Source: Candidatus Paralachnospira caecorum (GTDB lineage Bacteria > Bacillota > Clostridia > Lachnospirales > Lachnospiraceae). Taken from it: a stretch of 42,092 nucleotides of DNA. The stretch covers positions 1-42,092 of the forward strand of contig CAJFHG010000022.1 in the NCBI GenBank assembly GCA_904379015.1, given 5' to 3'. Positions 32,510 through 40,272 of the stretch are shown here, piece after piece. Each line of letters opens with the position of its first letter. Positions within the stretch are counted from its first letter, which is position 1. Both the position numbers and the translations under genes were made by a program. A model generated the notes under the pieces. It saw only the letters and a list, made by a program, of their open reading frames with translations. It was not told where the DNA came from and searched no databases.

Positions 32510-33282
32510 TGAGTATGCGGACTGAAAATCAGACGGAAAAACAGAAAAACACAGGCAGCGGGAAAAAACGGCGCCAGAGGCGGCTGATCATTCTGGCGGC
32601 GGTGTTTTTTGCCCTTCTGGCCGTTTTTCTGTTCGGGATCAATACCAGGATCACCCGGATCACTGTGACGGGCAGCACCCGCTATACGGAAGAAGAGCTG
32701 ATTTCCATCATTTTTTCCAGGGACCGGGATTACAATACTTTTTATGCTATGTATCGGGACCGGTTCGGAGAGCATGTGGATATTCCGTTTATCGAGAAAT
32801 ACAGTGTCCGGATTACGGGACTTCATACGGCCACAGTTACGGTTTATGAAAAGGCTATTGCGGGCTGCGTGGAATATATGGGATCCTATATGTATTTTGA
32901 CAAAGACGGAATCATTGTGGAAAGCTCCGGGGAAAAAATGGAATCTGTGCCCCTGGTGACGGGGCTCACATTCCGGAATATTGTCATGTATCAGCAGCTG
33001 ACAGTGGAGGATGACAGCGTATTCGCGGAGATCCTGAATATTTCCCAGCTTCTGGAAGGTCATGAGCTTCAGGTGGACAAGGTGGAATTTGACAGCGCGG
33101 GAAATGTATCCCTTTATGTGGGCGGGATCAGGGCTGTCCTGGGAGACAGCCGGTATATGGCGGGCAAAATATCCGAGTTCAGCGACATGCTGCCTAATCT
33201 GCAGGACAAGTCAGGGACCCTGTATCTTGATACTTATGATCCCGGCGCGAAAAATCCGTCCTATACATTTGTTTCAGATTAG
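32506..33282 (+). CDS. FtsQ/DivIB-type cell division protein
   Basis: 258 residues. A basic cytoplasmic N-terminus (1-28), one membrane helix (about 29-45, IILAAVFFALLAVFLFG), then the POTRA-like domain (about 48-120, ITRITVTGSTRYTEEELISI) and the beta domain (about 125-240) with MYFDKDGIIVES and PLVTGLTF. DivIB joins FtsL and DivIC outside the membrane. It overlaps the ftsW stop by four bases. The three near ATG codons (32506, 32509, 32515) make the exact start open. A separate promoter for ftsZ follows. Confidence 0.92.
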   Translation: MMSMRTENQTEKQKNTGSGKKRRQRRLIILAAVFFALLAVFLFGINTRITRITVTGSTRYTEEELISIIFSRDRDYNTFYAMYRDRFGEHVDIPFIEKYSVRITGLHTATVTVYEKAIAGCVEYMGSYMYFDKDGIIVESSGEKMESVPLVTGLTFRNIVMYQQLTVEDDSVFAEILNISQLLEGHELQVDKVEFDSAGNVSLYVGGIRAVLGDSRYMAGKISEFSDMLPNLQDKSGTLYLDTYDPGAKNPSYTFVSD

Positions 33283-33318
33283 CAGGTAAAAATTAATTTA
33301 TTTTTATGAAAGTAACAG

Positions 33319-33347
33319 TTGATTATTTTGAAAAAATAACTTATGCT
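33319..33347 (+). promoter_or_regulatory. Promoter of ftsZ
   Basis: TTGATT (33319-33324), 17-base spacer, TATGCT (33342-33347); leader of about 60 bases. Confidence 0.75.
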
Positions 33348-33414
33348 ATAGGAAGTGGCGACACCGGGGAGCCGGCGCTTACTTTCAAGCGATACATCAA
33401 GGGAGGAATTTGTT

Positions 33415-34644
33415 TTGTTGGAGATCAAGATTAACGAGTCGGAGAGCTCAGCGAAAATTATTGTGATCGGTGTCGGCGGCGCCGGCAATAACGCTGTGAA
33501 TCGGATGATTGATGAAAATATTTGCGGTGTGGAATTTATTGGGATCAATACAGATAAACAGGCGCTGCAGCTCTGCAAGGCGCCTACGCCGATCCAGATC
33601 GGTGAGAAGCTGACAAAGGGTCTTGGAGCAGGCGCAAAGCCGGAAGTGGGAGAGAAGGCGGCGGAGGAAAGCTCTGAGGATATTGCGGCCGCGATCAAGG
33701 GCGCGGATATGGTGTTTGTCACCTGCGGCATGGGCGGCGGCACCGGTACCGGAGCAGCGCCTGTGGTGGCGCGCATTGCCAAGGATATGGGCATTCTGAC
33801 AGTGGGCGTCGTGACAAAACCCTTCAAATTTGAGGGACGGGCCCGTATGAACAACGCGCTGGCCGGCATTGAGAATCTGAAGGCCAATGTGGATACCCTG
33901 ATCGTGATCCCCAACGACAAGCTTCTTGAGATCGTAGACAGAAGAACCACTATGCCCGAAGCACTGAAGCGCGCGGATGAAGTGCTGCAGCAGGCAGTGC
34001 AGGGCATCACGGATCTGATCAACGTACCGGCTTTGATCAATCTTGATTTTGCTGATATTCAGACTGTCATGATCGATAAGGGAATCGCCCATATCGGCAT
34101 TGGCAAGGCCAAGGGCGATGACAAGGCCATCGAAGCGGTGAAGGAAGCGGTATCCAGCCCTCTGCTGGAGACCACCATCGAAGGCGCTTCTCATGTGATC
34201 ATCAATATTTCCGGCGATATCGGCCTGGTGGAGGCGAACGAAGCGGCAAGCTATGTTCAGGAGCTGGCCGGAGAAAACGCGAATATTATCTTTGGCGCGA
34301 TGTATGATGATACTGTTCAGGATGAGGCCAGCATCACAGTCATCGCGACAGGACTTGAGAATTATGACGCGGCTGACGAGCCCGGGCCTGCGGCGAAGAC
34401 GGCTTCAGATTTTAGCGTTCATAAACAGCCGGCAGTCAAGCCGGCAGCACCCCGTCAGGCGGCGGCGCCTGCTTCCGCGGTGCAGCAGACGGCGAAGCCC
34501 GCGGCTTCTTCTGTGCCTCCCGCGCAGGAAAGAAGGACGATTCCCCGTTCTTCAGGCTCCGGATTCAGTAGCGGAGCGTCTTATAAGGCGCCGGAGAGCA
34601 AGGGAATCACCATTCCGGATTTTCTTCAGAGAACAAAACGCTGA
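33415..34644 (+). CDS. ftsZ: Cell division GTPase FtsZ, TTG start
   Basis: 409 residues. Tubulin-like GTPase that forms the Z-ring. GTP-binding GGGTGTG is at about 107-113, with NTDKQAL and the T7 loop [12 protein letters not shown] disordered Ala/Pro/Gln-rich linker (about 320-390) leads to the C-terminal peptide [13 protein letters not shown], which binds FtsA/SepF-type partners. No in-frame ATG fits: GGGAGG (33401-33406) is eight bases from TTG at 33415, giving the family-typical start [13 protein letters not shown] second TTG at 33418 is a less likely start. Confidence 0.97.
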   Translation: MLEIKINESESSAKIIVIGVGGAGNNAVNRMIDENICGVEFIGINTDKQALQLCKAPTPIQIGEKLTKGLGAGAKPEVGEKAAEESSEDIAAAIKGADMVFVTCGMGGGTGTGAAPVVARIAKDMGILTVGVVTKPFKFEGRARMNNALAGIENLKANVDTLIVIPNDKLLEIVDRRTTMPEALKRADEVLQQAVQGITDLINVPALINLDFADIQTVMIDKGIAHIGIGKAKGDDKAIEAVKEAVSSPLLETTIEGASHVIINISGDIGLVEANEAASYVQELAGENANIIFGAMYDDTVQDEASITVIATGLENYDAADEPGPAAKTASDFSVHKQPAVKPAAPRQAAAPASAVQQTAKPAASSVPPAQERRTIPRSSGSGFSSGASYKAPESKGITIPDFLQRTKR

Positions 34645-34671
34645 CCGGAAACGGTTTAGACTGATGCAAAA

Positions 34672-34717
34672 GACATCCTCACAGAAAAGAGGGCTGCTGG
34701 CCCCGCTGTGAGGATGT
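34672..34717. terminator. Hairpin between ftsZ and the convergent tetR gene
   Basis: ACATCCTCACAG (34672-34683) pairs with CTGTGAGGATGT (34706-34717). T-stretches are weak on both sides (TTCTGGTTTC on plus, CTTTTGC on minus), so it is probably a bidirectional terminator. Confidence 0.7.
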
Positions 34718-34729
34718 TCTGGTTTCGGG

Positions 34730-35275
34730 TCATCCGGAAATAGCCCTGTAGGACATCTGCAGAACAATCCCCGCGAATGCCCGGGAGCTTAAAGGGAATT
34801 TGTCATGGATCCATTCTTTAAGGATGCCGATTACCCCGTTGACACAGTAGACGTAAGCGTAGCGGGCGGGCAAGCTTCCGCCTTCTCCTACGGGCATTCT
34901 GTATTTGTCCATCACCGCGTTGACCAGACGGTGGTTGAATTCGCTGCTGTCTCTCTGGATGATCAGGATCCGGAACAGCCGCTCGTTTTCACGGACATAA
35001 TCGAAGAATTCTTCCAGCATATCCAGGAATTTTTCGTCTGAGTAGTCTTTGGGCAGATCAGGCGGAACCGGCAGCTGATTCAGCACGTCGTTTTCTATTT
35101 CAAAGAGCAGCTGCCCGATGCTTTCATAGTAAGCGTAGAAGGTGGAGCGGTTGACATCCGCGCGTTCGCAGATGTCGGTAACGGTGATCTTCTCCAGAGA
35201 TTTGTGCTCCAGGAGTTCCAGCACAGCATCTTTCATCATCTTTTTTGTCAGTTTTACACGTCTGTTTTCAGCCAT
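34730..35275 (-). CDS. TetR-family regulator
   Basis: 181 residues. N-terminal helix-turn-helix (about 8-55) with ITVTDICERADVNRSTFYAYYESIGQLL, the hallmark TetR T-x-x-x-I-x-x-x-A-x-V-x-R/x-S/T-F-Y-x-Y pattern. The C-terminal part (about 80-181) resembles the TetR_C_8 type, ending IGILKEWIHDKFPLSSRAFAGIV. RBS CAGGGGGTAAAG before 35275. It is divergent from the ABC genes, whose promoter holds a perfect palindrome, so it most likely represses them; the effector is unknown. Confidence 0.92.
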   Translation of the reverse strand: MAENRRVKLTKKMMKDAVLELLEHKSLEKITVTDICERADVNRSTFYAYYESIGQLLFEIENDVLNQLPVPPDLPKDYSDEKFLDMLEEFFDYVRENERLFRILIIQRDSSEFNHRLVNAVMDKYRMPVGEGGSLPARYAYVYCVNGVIGILKEWIHDKFPLSSRAFAGIVLQMSYRAISG

Positions 35276-35304
35276 TTCTTACTTTACCCCCTGTTCATGA
35301 AAAA

Positions 35305-35332
35305 ATCATACTTTCTTTAGATTTATTTCCAA
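35305..35332 (-). promoter_or_regulatory. Promoter of the tetR gene
   Basis: Minus strand: TTGGAA (35332-35327), 16-base spacer, TATGAT (35310-35305). The -35 carries a TGTTGG half-site like that in the operator at 35391. Confidence 0.55.
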
Positions 35333-35382
35333 CATAATCATTAAAAATGTCGGAAACAAAACGTATTGATAAAAACTGATTG

Positions 35383-35411
35383 TTGATATGCCAACAATGT
35401 GTTGGTAAGAT
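35383..35411 (+). promoter_or_regulatory. ABC gene promoter with palindromic TetR operator
   Basis: TTGATA (35383-35388), 17-base spacer, TAAGAT (35406-35411). The palindrome CCAACA-ATG-TGTTGG (35391-35405) fills the spacer, and TTGTTG/CAACAA (35380-35397) gives a second overlapping palindrome. A bound dimer would exclude RNA polymerase. Confidence 0.7.
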
Positions 35412-35460
35412 TATATCATGACAGATGCAAAGTGTCAAAGACTTGTTTCAGAAAGTAAGG

Positions 35461-36171
35461 ATGATGAAGAAAGATTTTATTTCCTTTGATCAAGTAAAAA
35501 AAGAATATCACAGCGGCGCGGCGCCGGTTACGGCTCTGGAGGATGTTTCCTTTACCATAGGAGAAGGAGAAATCTGTGTGATCGTGGGAGAGTCGGGAGC
35601 AGGGAAAACGACACTCCTGAATATTCTGGGCGGAATGGATACGCTGTCCGCCGGAAAAGTAACCGTGGATGGTGTGGATATTTCTTCCTACAATAAACGG
35701 CAGCTCACTGATTTCAGACGGAGGGATGTGGGATTCGTATTTCAGTTCTACAATCTGATTCCCAATCTGACCGCGCTGGAAAATGTGGAGATTGCCGCCA
35801 CACTGTGCCGGGATTGTCTGGATGCGCAGGCGGTGCTTGACAAGGTGGGACTGCGGGAACGGGCTTCCAGTTTCCCGGCCCAGCTCTCCGGCGGAGAGCA
35901 GCAGCGGGTGGCCATTGCCCGGGCTCTGGCGAAGAACCCCAAGCTGCTTCTCTGCGATGAGCCGACGGGGGCGCTGGACTACAAAACAGGCAAGGCGGTG
36001 CTCAAGCTGCTTCAGGACACCTGCCGGGACACAGGGATGACGGTCGTGATCATTACTCATAATAAAGCGCTCTGTGCCATGGCGGATCAGGTGATCCGCG
36101 TCAGGAGCGGCAGGGTGGTCTCTTCAGAATGGAACAGTGAGGTGACGCCGGTAGAAAAGATTGAATGGTGA
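35461..36171 (+). CDS. MacB/LolD-type ABC ATPase
   Basis: 236 residues from ATG 35461 (35464 and an upstream 35425 are alternatives; no start has a clean ribosome binding site). Motifs: Walker [11 protein letters not shown]-loop [16 protein letters not shown], signature [19 protein letters not shown], Walker [18 protein letters not shown]-loop ITHNKAL. This class pairs with FtsX-type permeases for mechanotransmission or export of lipids, peptides or drugs. The cognate permease follows three bases later but is cut short. Controlled by the palindromic operator and the TetR regulator. Confidence 0.92.
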   Translation: MMKKDFISFDQVKKEYHSGAAPVTALEDVSFTIGEGEICVIVGESGAGKTTLLNILGGMDTLSAGKVTVDGVDISSYNKRQLTDFRRRDVGFVFQFYNLIPNLTALENVEIAATLCRDCLDAQAVLDKVGLRERASSFPAQLSGGEQQRVAIARALAKNPKLLLCDEPTGALDYKTGKAVLKLLQDTCRDTGMTVVIITHNKALCAMADQVIRVRSGRVVSSEWNSEVTPVEKIEW

Positions 36172-36174
36172 TGA

Positions 36175-37020
36175 ATGGATATGGCAAAGATGGTCTTTAA
36201 GACGCTTTTTCGTACAATCCGCGCTTCCCTTGGCAGATACATTGCGATTCTGGCCATTGTGGCGCTGGGCGTGGGGTTCTTTACCGGCCTGAAAAGCGCT
36301 CAGCCGTCCATGCAGGCCACTGCGGACCGCTATTTTGACGCGCAGCAGATGTATGATTTCCAGCTTGTTTCCTCGCTGGGACTGACCAGCGGGGATGTGG
36401 AAGCGCTTTCAGAAACGGAAGGGATCCAGAGCGCGGAAGGCGGGTACCGCCTGGAGGCCCTGGCTCATATCGGGGAAGGAGAGGATTCGGTATGGCAGTT
36501 TCTTTCTCTGCCGGAGCGTATTGCCCTTCCCCAACTGACAGCCGGCCGGATGCCGGAGCAGGAAGGAGAATGCCTGGCCGATGACAGCGCTTTTTCAGAA
36601 GATGACATCGGAAAGACGATCACAGTCTCTTCGGAAAACGAAGAAACCACCTTTTCCCAGCTGACCCGGACAGAGTATACGATCGTGGGCCTGGCACAGT
36701 CGCCGCGGTACATCAGTCCGGACAGAGGAAGCGCCTCCATGGGGAGCGGCGAGATCGCCGGCTTTCTTTATCTGCCTTCCGGAGCCTTCCAGTCTGATGT
36801 CTATCATGAGATCCTTTTGCGGGCAGAGGAAGATACAGTGGTCTTTTCTGATGAATATGATGAAATGATCGAAGGACTGAGGCCAGCGGTAGAAACAGCG
36901 CTGAATGACCAGGCGCAGCAGCGGTATGAAGCGCTCCGGGCGGCCAGCGCCCAGGCCGGAGGAGGAGAGCCGGCGCAGCCGGCCGTTTCTGTACTGGGGC
37001 TGGACAGCAACGCGGGCTAA
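36175..37020 (+). pseudogene. Truncated FtsX/MacB-type ABC permease
   Basis: 281 residues, where relatives of this ATPase-linked permease are commonly around 1000. The N-terminus is normal: basic KTLFRTIRASLGRYIAILAIVALGVGFFTGL with the first membrane helix (about 19-39), then an extracytoplasmic part (about 45-250). It then jumps to an Ala/Gln-rich stretch and ends AVSVLGLDSNAG and stop. In full-length homologs a long coiled coil lies before a segment like the final one, followed by the membrane block with the FtsX domain. Both are gone here, which suggests an internal deletion plus truncation. A good terminator follows 34 bases later. A short functional adaptor cannot be excluded. Confidence 0.7.
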
Positions 37021-37054
37021 GTCAGTGGAATAAGAAGCTGTAATCAACAGGAGC

Positions 37055-37098
37055 AGTATCGGGGTTCCTTTTCGGGATCTCCGATACTATTTTTTTTT
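37055..37098 (+). terminator. Terminator of the ABC genes
   Basis: AGTATCGG (37055-37062) and CCGATACT (37081-37088) with an inner small stem, then nine T. Confidence 0.9.
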
Positions 37099-37126
37099 GG
37101 AGAACACGCTCTGTTTTACATATAAT
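37097..37126 (+). promoter_or_regulatory. Possible housekeeping promoter of sigI
   Basis: TTGGAG (37097-37102), 18-base spacer, perfect TATAAT (37121-37126). A TATACT at 37163-37168 is a second -10 candidate but its -35 spacing is poor. Confidence 0.45.
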
Positions 37127-37191
37127 TTACGCTGCCTTGATTCTGATTTTACGTTTTTTTTGTATACTCAAACTGGAAAATTACACATAGC

Positions 37192-37238
37192 AAAAAAAAT
37201 TTTCCCTGCAATCCCGGTTTCAGGCCGCGGGATCCGTA
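37192..37238 (+). promoter_or_regulatory. Candidate SigI autoregulatory promoter
   Basis: A-tract plus TTTT (37192-37203), then CCCGGTTT (37213-37220), 13 bases, CCGTA (37234-37238), followed by GAGGAGG and the sigI start. The same elements with identical 13-base spacing occur at 38914-38958. A C-rich -35 and CG-containing -10 is what is reported for sigma-I promoters in Bacillus and Clostridium. Confidence 0.65.
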
Positions 37239-37265
37239 TTACTGTTATAGAGGAGGAACTGCTCC

Positions 37266-37988
37266 ATGTATGAAGAGCATCATATCATCCGGCAGGTGTA
37301 TGAGGCAAAAGAAGATACCCAGGCAGCCGACAGACTGATCGGCGCCTATATGCCGTTTATCAAGGTGGAAACGGCGAAATTTCTGAACCGGCCGCCGATG
37401 GAAGGACAGGATGATGAGCTGAGCATTGCCATGATCGCTTTCCATGAGGCCATTGGACGCTACTCAAGGGGAAGGGGGACATTTTTGAAGTATGCTGCTG
37501 TCCTGATCCGGAACCGTCTGATCGATTATGAGCGCAGGGAAAAACGCCACAGGCTGGTTATTTCTCTTGACGCGCCGGCTGGAGAAGAGGAAACGCCGAT
37601 CCTGGAAACTGTGGCGGGAAAAGAAAACCATGGAGAGGAAATCGCGGTGCGTGACGCGACCAGGGCTGAGATCGAGGAGCTGTCCAGACAGATGGAGCAG
37701 TTCGGAATCTCATTGACCGACGTGGCGGATAATTGTCCCAAACAGGCAAGGACCCTGGAGATATGCAGAAAAGCAGTGCAGAAAGCGCAGGATGATCCGG
37801 AGATCCTGGAAGAGTTTCTCAGGACGAAGCGGCTTCCCATGGCCAGGCTGGCCGGCGGAAGCGGAGAAAGGAAAACACTGGAGCGGCACAGAAAATATAT
37901 GGTGGCGCTTCTGCTGATCCATACGAACGGATATGAGATCATCCGCGGTCATATCAGGCAGGTATTGAAAGGAGGAGCTGCACAATGA
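37266..37988 (+). CDS. sigI: RNA polymerase sigma factor SigI
   Basis: 240 residues, sigma-I type (sigma-70 family, group IV-like). The N-terminal sigma-2 region (about 1-95) has EDTQAADRLIGAYMPFI and the -10 recognition segment DDELSIAMIAFHEAIGRYSRGRGTFLKYAA, typical of SigI. The C-terminal SigI-C region (about 130-230) has LTDVADNCPKQARTLEICRKA and TLERHRKYMVALLLIHTNGYE, which reads the -35. It overlaps rsgI by ATGA, so sigma and anti-sigma are made together. In relatives SigI answers heat, wall or polysaccharide signals. Confidence 0.95.
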   Translation: MYEEHHIIRQVYEAKEDTQAADRLIGAYMPFIKVETAKFLNRPPMEGQDDELSIAMIAFHEAIGRYSRGRGTFLKYAAVLIRNRLIDYERREKRHRLVISLDAPAGEEETPILETVAGKENHGEEIAVRDATRAEIEELSRQMEQFGISLTDVADNCPKQARTLEICRKAVQKAQDDPEILEEFLRTKRLPMARLAGGSGERKTLERHRKYMVALLLIHTNGYEIIRGHIRQVLKGGAAQ

Positions 37989-38905
37989 AATATATGGTTA
38001 TGGAATGCCATCACAGCTACGCGGTTCTTCTGGATGAAAACGGGATATTCTGCAAGGCCGCGAATCTGCATTACGAAATAGGAGAGATCGTAGAGGATCC
38101 GGTTCTGATGCGCGATCCGCCGCCAAAACGGAATAAGATCATCAAAATGATCGGAGGAGGCATTGCCGCGGCCGCGGCCGCCTGCATTCTGCTGATCGCC
38201 GGAACCGGGTACTACAGAGATCATATCGCGTCTTATTCTTCCATCTATCTTACGATTAATCCGGAAATTCAGATGGATCTGAACAGACAGGGAACCGTGG
38301 TGGACCTGGAAGGGCTGAATCATGACGGAGAGCGTCTGCTGGACGGATATAACGGGGACGGCAAAGATAAGGTGACCGTCACGGATGAACTCATAGACAG
38401 AGCGGTTGATATGGGATTCCTGACAGAGGGAGACCGGGTCGTGATCTCCATCGATACGCCGGATGAGACGCTGTTCCGCGAATATGGAGTGGAGCTGAGA
38501 ACAGGGATTACAGAGCATCTGGATGGAAGAATTGAGATTGCGGTAGAGATTTACAGTTACGGAACGGAAATTCCGGAGCATACCAGTGAATCGGCCGCAG
38601 AATCCACGACTGCGGCACCTGCGACTGAGGCGCCCACGACTGAGGCGCCTGCCACCGCGGCGCCCACGACTGCGGCACCTGCCACTGAGGCACCCACTAC
38701 GGCGGCGCCTGCCACTGAGACACCCGCTGCCCCGGCGCCTACCGTTCCGGCAACTGCTGCTCCGGCGCCCACTGCTCCGGCAACTGCGCCTGCTACCGCG
38801 GCGCCTCCGGCAGATGACGGCGACAGCGGGTACGACGATGACGGCAATGATGACGGCAATGATGACGATGACAGTGATGACGACGGCGATGACGATGATG
38901 ACTAA
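37985..38905 (+). CDS. RsgI-type transmembrane anti-sigma factor
   Basis: 306 residues. A cytoplasmic anti-SigI domain (about 1-50), one membrane helix (about 54-75, IGGGIAAAAAACILLIAG), then an outside SEAL-type domain (about 85-192) starting YLTINPEIQMDLNRQG. The Asn92-Pro93 bond fits the autocleavage site described for RsgI SEAL domains. A Thr/Ala/Pro-rich linker (about 200-275) follows, then a poly-Asp/Gly tail (about 276-306). There is no carbohydrate-binding module as in cellulosomal RsgI proteins; the tail is the only candidate sensor. It holds SigI until intramembrane proteolysis. Confidence 0.92.
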   Translation: MKYMVMECHHSYAVLLDENGIFCKAANLHYEIGEIVEDPVLMRDPPPKRNKIIKMIGGGIAAAAAACILLIAGTGYYRDHIASYSSIYLTINPEIQMDLNRQGTVVDLEGLNHDGERLLDGYNGDGKDKVTVTDELIDRAVDMGFLTEGDRVVISIDTPDETLFREYGVELRTGITEHLDGRIEIAVEIYSYGTEIPEHTSESAAESTTAAPATEAPTTEAPATAAPTTAAPATEAPTTAAPATETPAAPAPTVPATAAPAPTAPATAPATAAPPADDGDSGYDDDGNDDGNDDDDSDDDGDDDDD

Positions 38906-38913
38906 AAAAAATG

Positions 38914-38958
38914 AAAAAAATTTTCCGGTTACCCCGGTTTTGCAACCCCCCTTCCGTA
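38914..38958 (+). promoter_or_regulatory. Candidate SigI promoter of the lipoprotein gene
   Basis: A-tract plus TTTT (38914-38924), CCCGGTTT (38933-38940), 13 bases, CCGTA (38954-38958). It matches the motif before sigI at each element. No TTGACA/TATAAT-type promoter is evident in this gap. Confidence 0.65.
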
Positions 38959-39006
38959 ATCTACCAATAGAAAGATAAAAAAGATCAAACGAAAGGAGTC
39001 AAACAT

Positions 39007-40272
39007 ATGAAAAAGAATGGAATTGGAATCAGAAAGGCAGTTACATTGACAGCAGCAGCGGCGGCAGCGGCGGCGATGCTTCTGGCCGGATGCGGGAACG
39101 GAGCAGGAAAGCTGGCGGCAGAAGAAACAACACAGGCGGCGGTATCCGTGGCAGAGACCGGAACGCTTTTGTTAAGCGTGAATCCGGAGATCCAGATTGA
39201 ATACAATCAGGAAGGAAAGGTTGTGGCGCTTTCCGGGCGGAACGATGATGGAACAAAAATTGTTGAGTCCTGTCAGGATTATATCGGAAAAGACTGTGCG
39301 GCAGTCCTGGAAGAGCTGGTGAAGGAAATCCACGCGGCAGGATATTTCACGGAAGACATTGACGGAAATCAGAAAAATATCGTTCTGCAGCTGGAACCCG
39401 GATCGGAAGAACCGGATGATGATTTCCTGGAGAGAATGGCCGTAAGTACCCAGAACGCTGTAAAGGGGCTGGCTCTGGATTCTCAGATCGTCAATATTGA
39501 ACAGGATGATTATGACGCTGCCTATGCGGGCAAAGGCTATATCACCCTGGAGAAGGCGAAAGAGATCGCCCTCAGTCAGGCTCGCGTCAATGAAACAGAC
39601 GCAGTATTTGATGACAAGGAGTTTGACCTGGATGACGGCACCGCGCTTTATGAGCTCGAGTTTACTGCCGGCGGCAGAGAGTATGAGTATGATGTGGACG
39701 CTGTGACCGGAAAAATCCTGAGGGCAGAGCATGAGGAAGCGGCGGCAGCGCCGACGGCGGCTTCTCAGCCGGCGCAGAACGACACAGACTACGGTCCCAA
39801 CAATGACGGCGTGACGGACTACAACGACACAGACTACGGCCCCAACAATGACGGCGTGACAGACTACAACGACACAGACTACGGCCCCAACAATGACGGC
39901 GTGACGGATTACAATGACACAGACTACGGCCCCAACAACGACGGTGTGACGGACTACAATGACACGGACTACGGCCCCAACAATGACGGCGTGACAGACT
40001 ACAACGACACAGACTACGGCCCCAACAACGATGGCGTGACAGACTACAACGACACAGACTACGGCCCCAACAACGATGGCGTGACCGATTACAATGACAC
40101 AGACTATGGCCCCAACAACGACGGCGTGACGGACTACAATGACACAGACTATGGTCCCAATAACGACGGTGTGACCGATTACAGCGGAGACAGCGCGTAT
40201 GACGGAGACAGCAGCTACGACGACGACGGAGACAGCGGATACGACGACGGCGGAAGCGATTATGACGACTGA
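39007..40272 (+). CDS. SEAL-PepSY lipoprotein with Asp-rich 15-residue repeats
   Basis: 421 residues, exported and lipid-anchored: the signal peptide ends in LLAG-Cys29. Residues about 53-130 resemble the SEAL domain of the neighbouring RsgI (LLLSVNPEIQIEYNQEG, with Asn59-Pro60 at the matching place). Residues about 177-238 are PepSY-like (YITLEKAKEIALSQA ... YEYDVDAVTGKIL). Residues 258-392 are nine copies of NDTDYGPNNDGVTDY, followed by an acidic Asp/Ser/Gly/Tyr tail. The repeat's N-x-D-G-V-x-D spacing recalls calcium-binding TSP3-like loops. It lacks a transmembrane helix and an anti-sigma domain, so it cannot hold SigI itself. It may be a decoy, a co-sensor or a surface matrix protein. 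RBS: AAAGGAG. First gene after the second candidate SigI promoter. Confidence 0.85.
   Translation: MKKNGIGIRKAVTLTAAAAAAAAMLLAGCGNGAGKLAAEETTQAAVSVAETGTLLLSVNPEIQIEYNQEGKVVALSGRNDDGTKIVESCQDYIGKDCAAVLEELVKEIHAAGYFTEDIDGNQKNIVLQLEPGSEEPDDDFLERMAVSTQNAVKGLALDSQIVNIEQDDYDAAYAGKGYITLEKAKEIALSQARVNETDAVFDDKEFDLDDGTALYELEFTAGGREYEYDVDAVTGKILRAEHEEAAAAPTAASQPAQNDTDYGPNNDGVTDYNDTDYGPNNDGVTDYNDTDYGPNNDGVTDYNDTDYGPNNDGVTDYNDTDYGPNNDGVTDYNDTDYGPNNDGVTDYNDTDYGPNNDGVTDYNDTDYGPNNDGVTDYNDTDYGPNNDGVTDYSGDSAYDGDSSYDDDGDSGYDDGGSDYDD
39778..40182 (+). repeat. Nine tandem 45-base coding repeats
   Basis: Nine in-frame units of exactly 45 bases encode NDTDYGPNNDGVTDY without any amino-acid change. The DNA units differ at synonymous third positions (AAC/AAT, GGC/GGT, GAC/GAT), so the protein is held constant by selection or by gene conversion. 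Copy number may vary between strains. Confidence 0.97.

Noticed and set aside
39778-40182. Tandem repeats as a possible CRISPR array
   Set aside because: The units are contiguous without spacers, in frame and protein coding.
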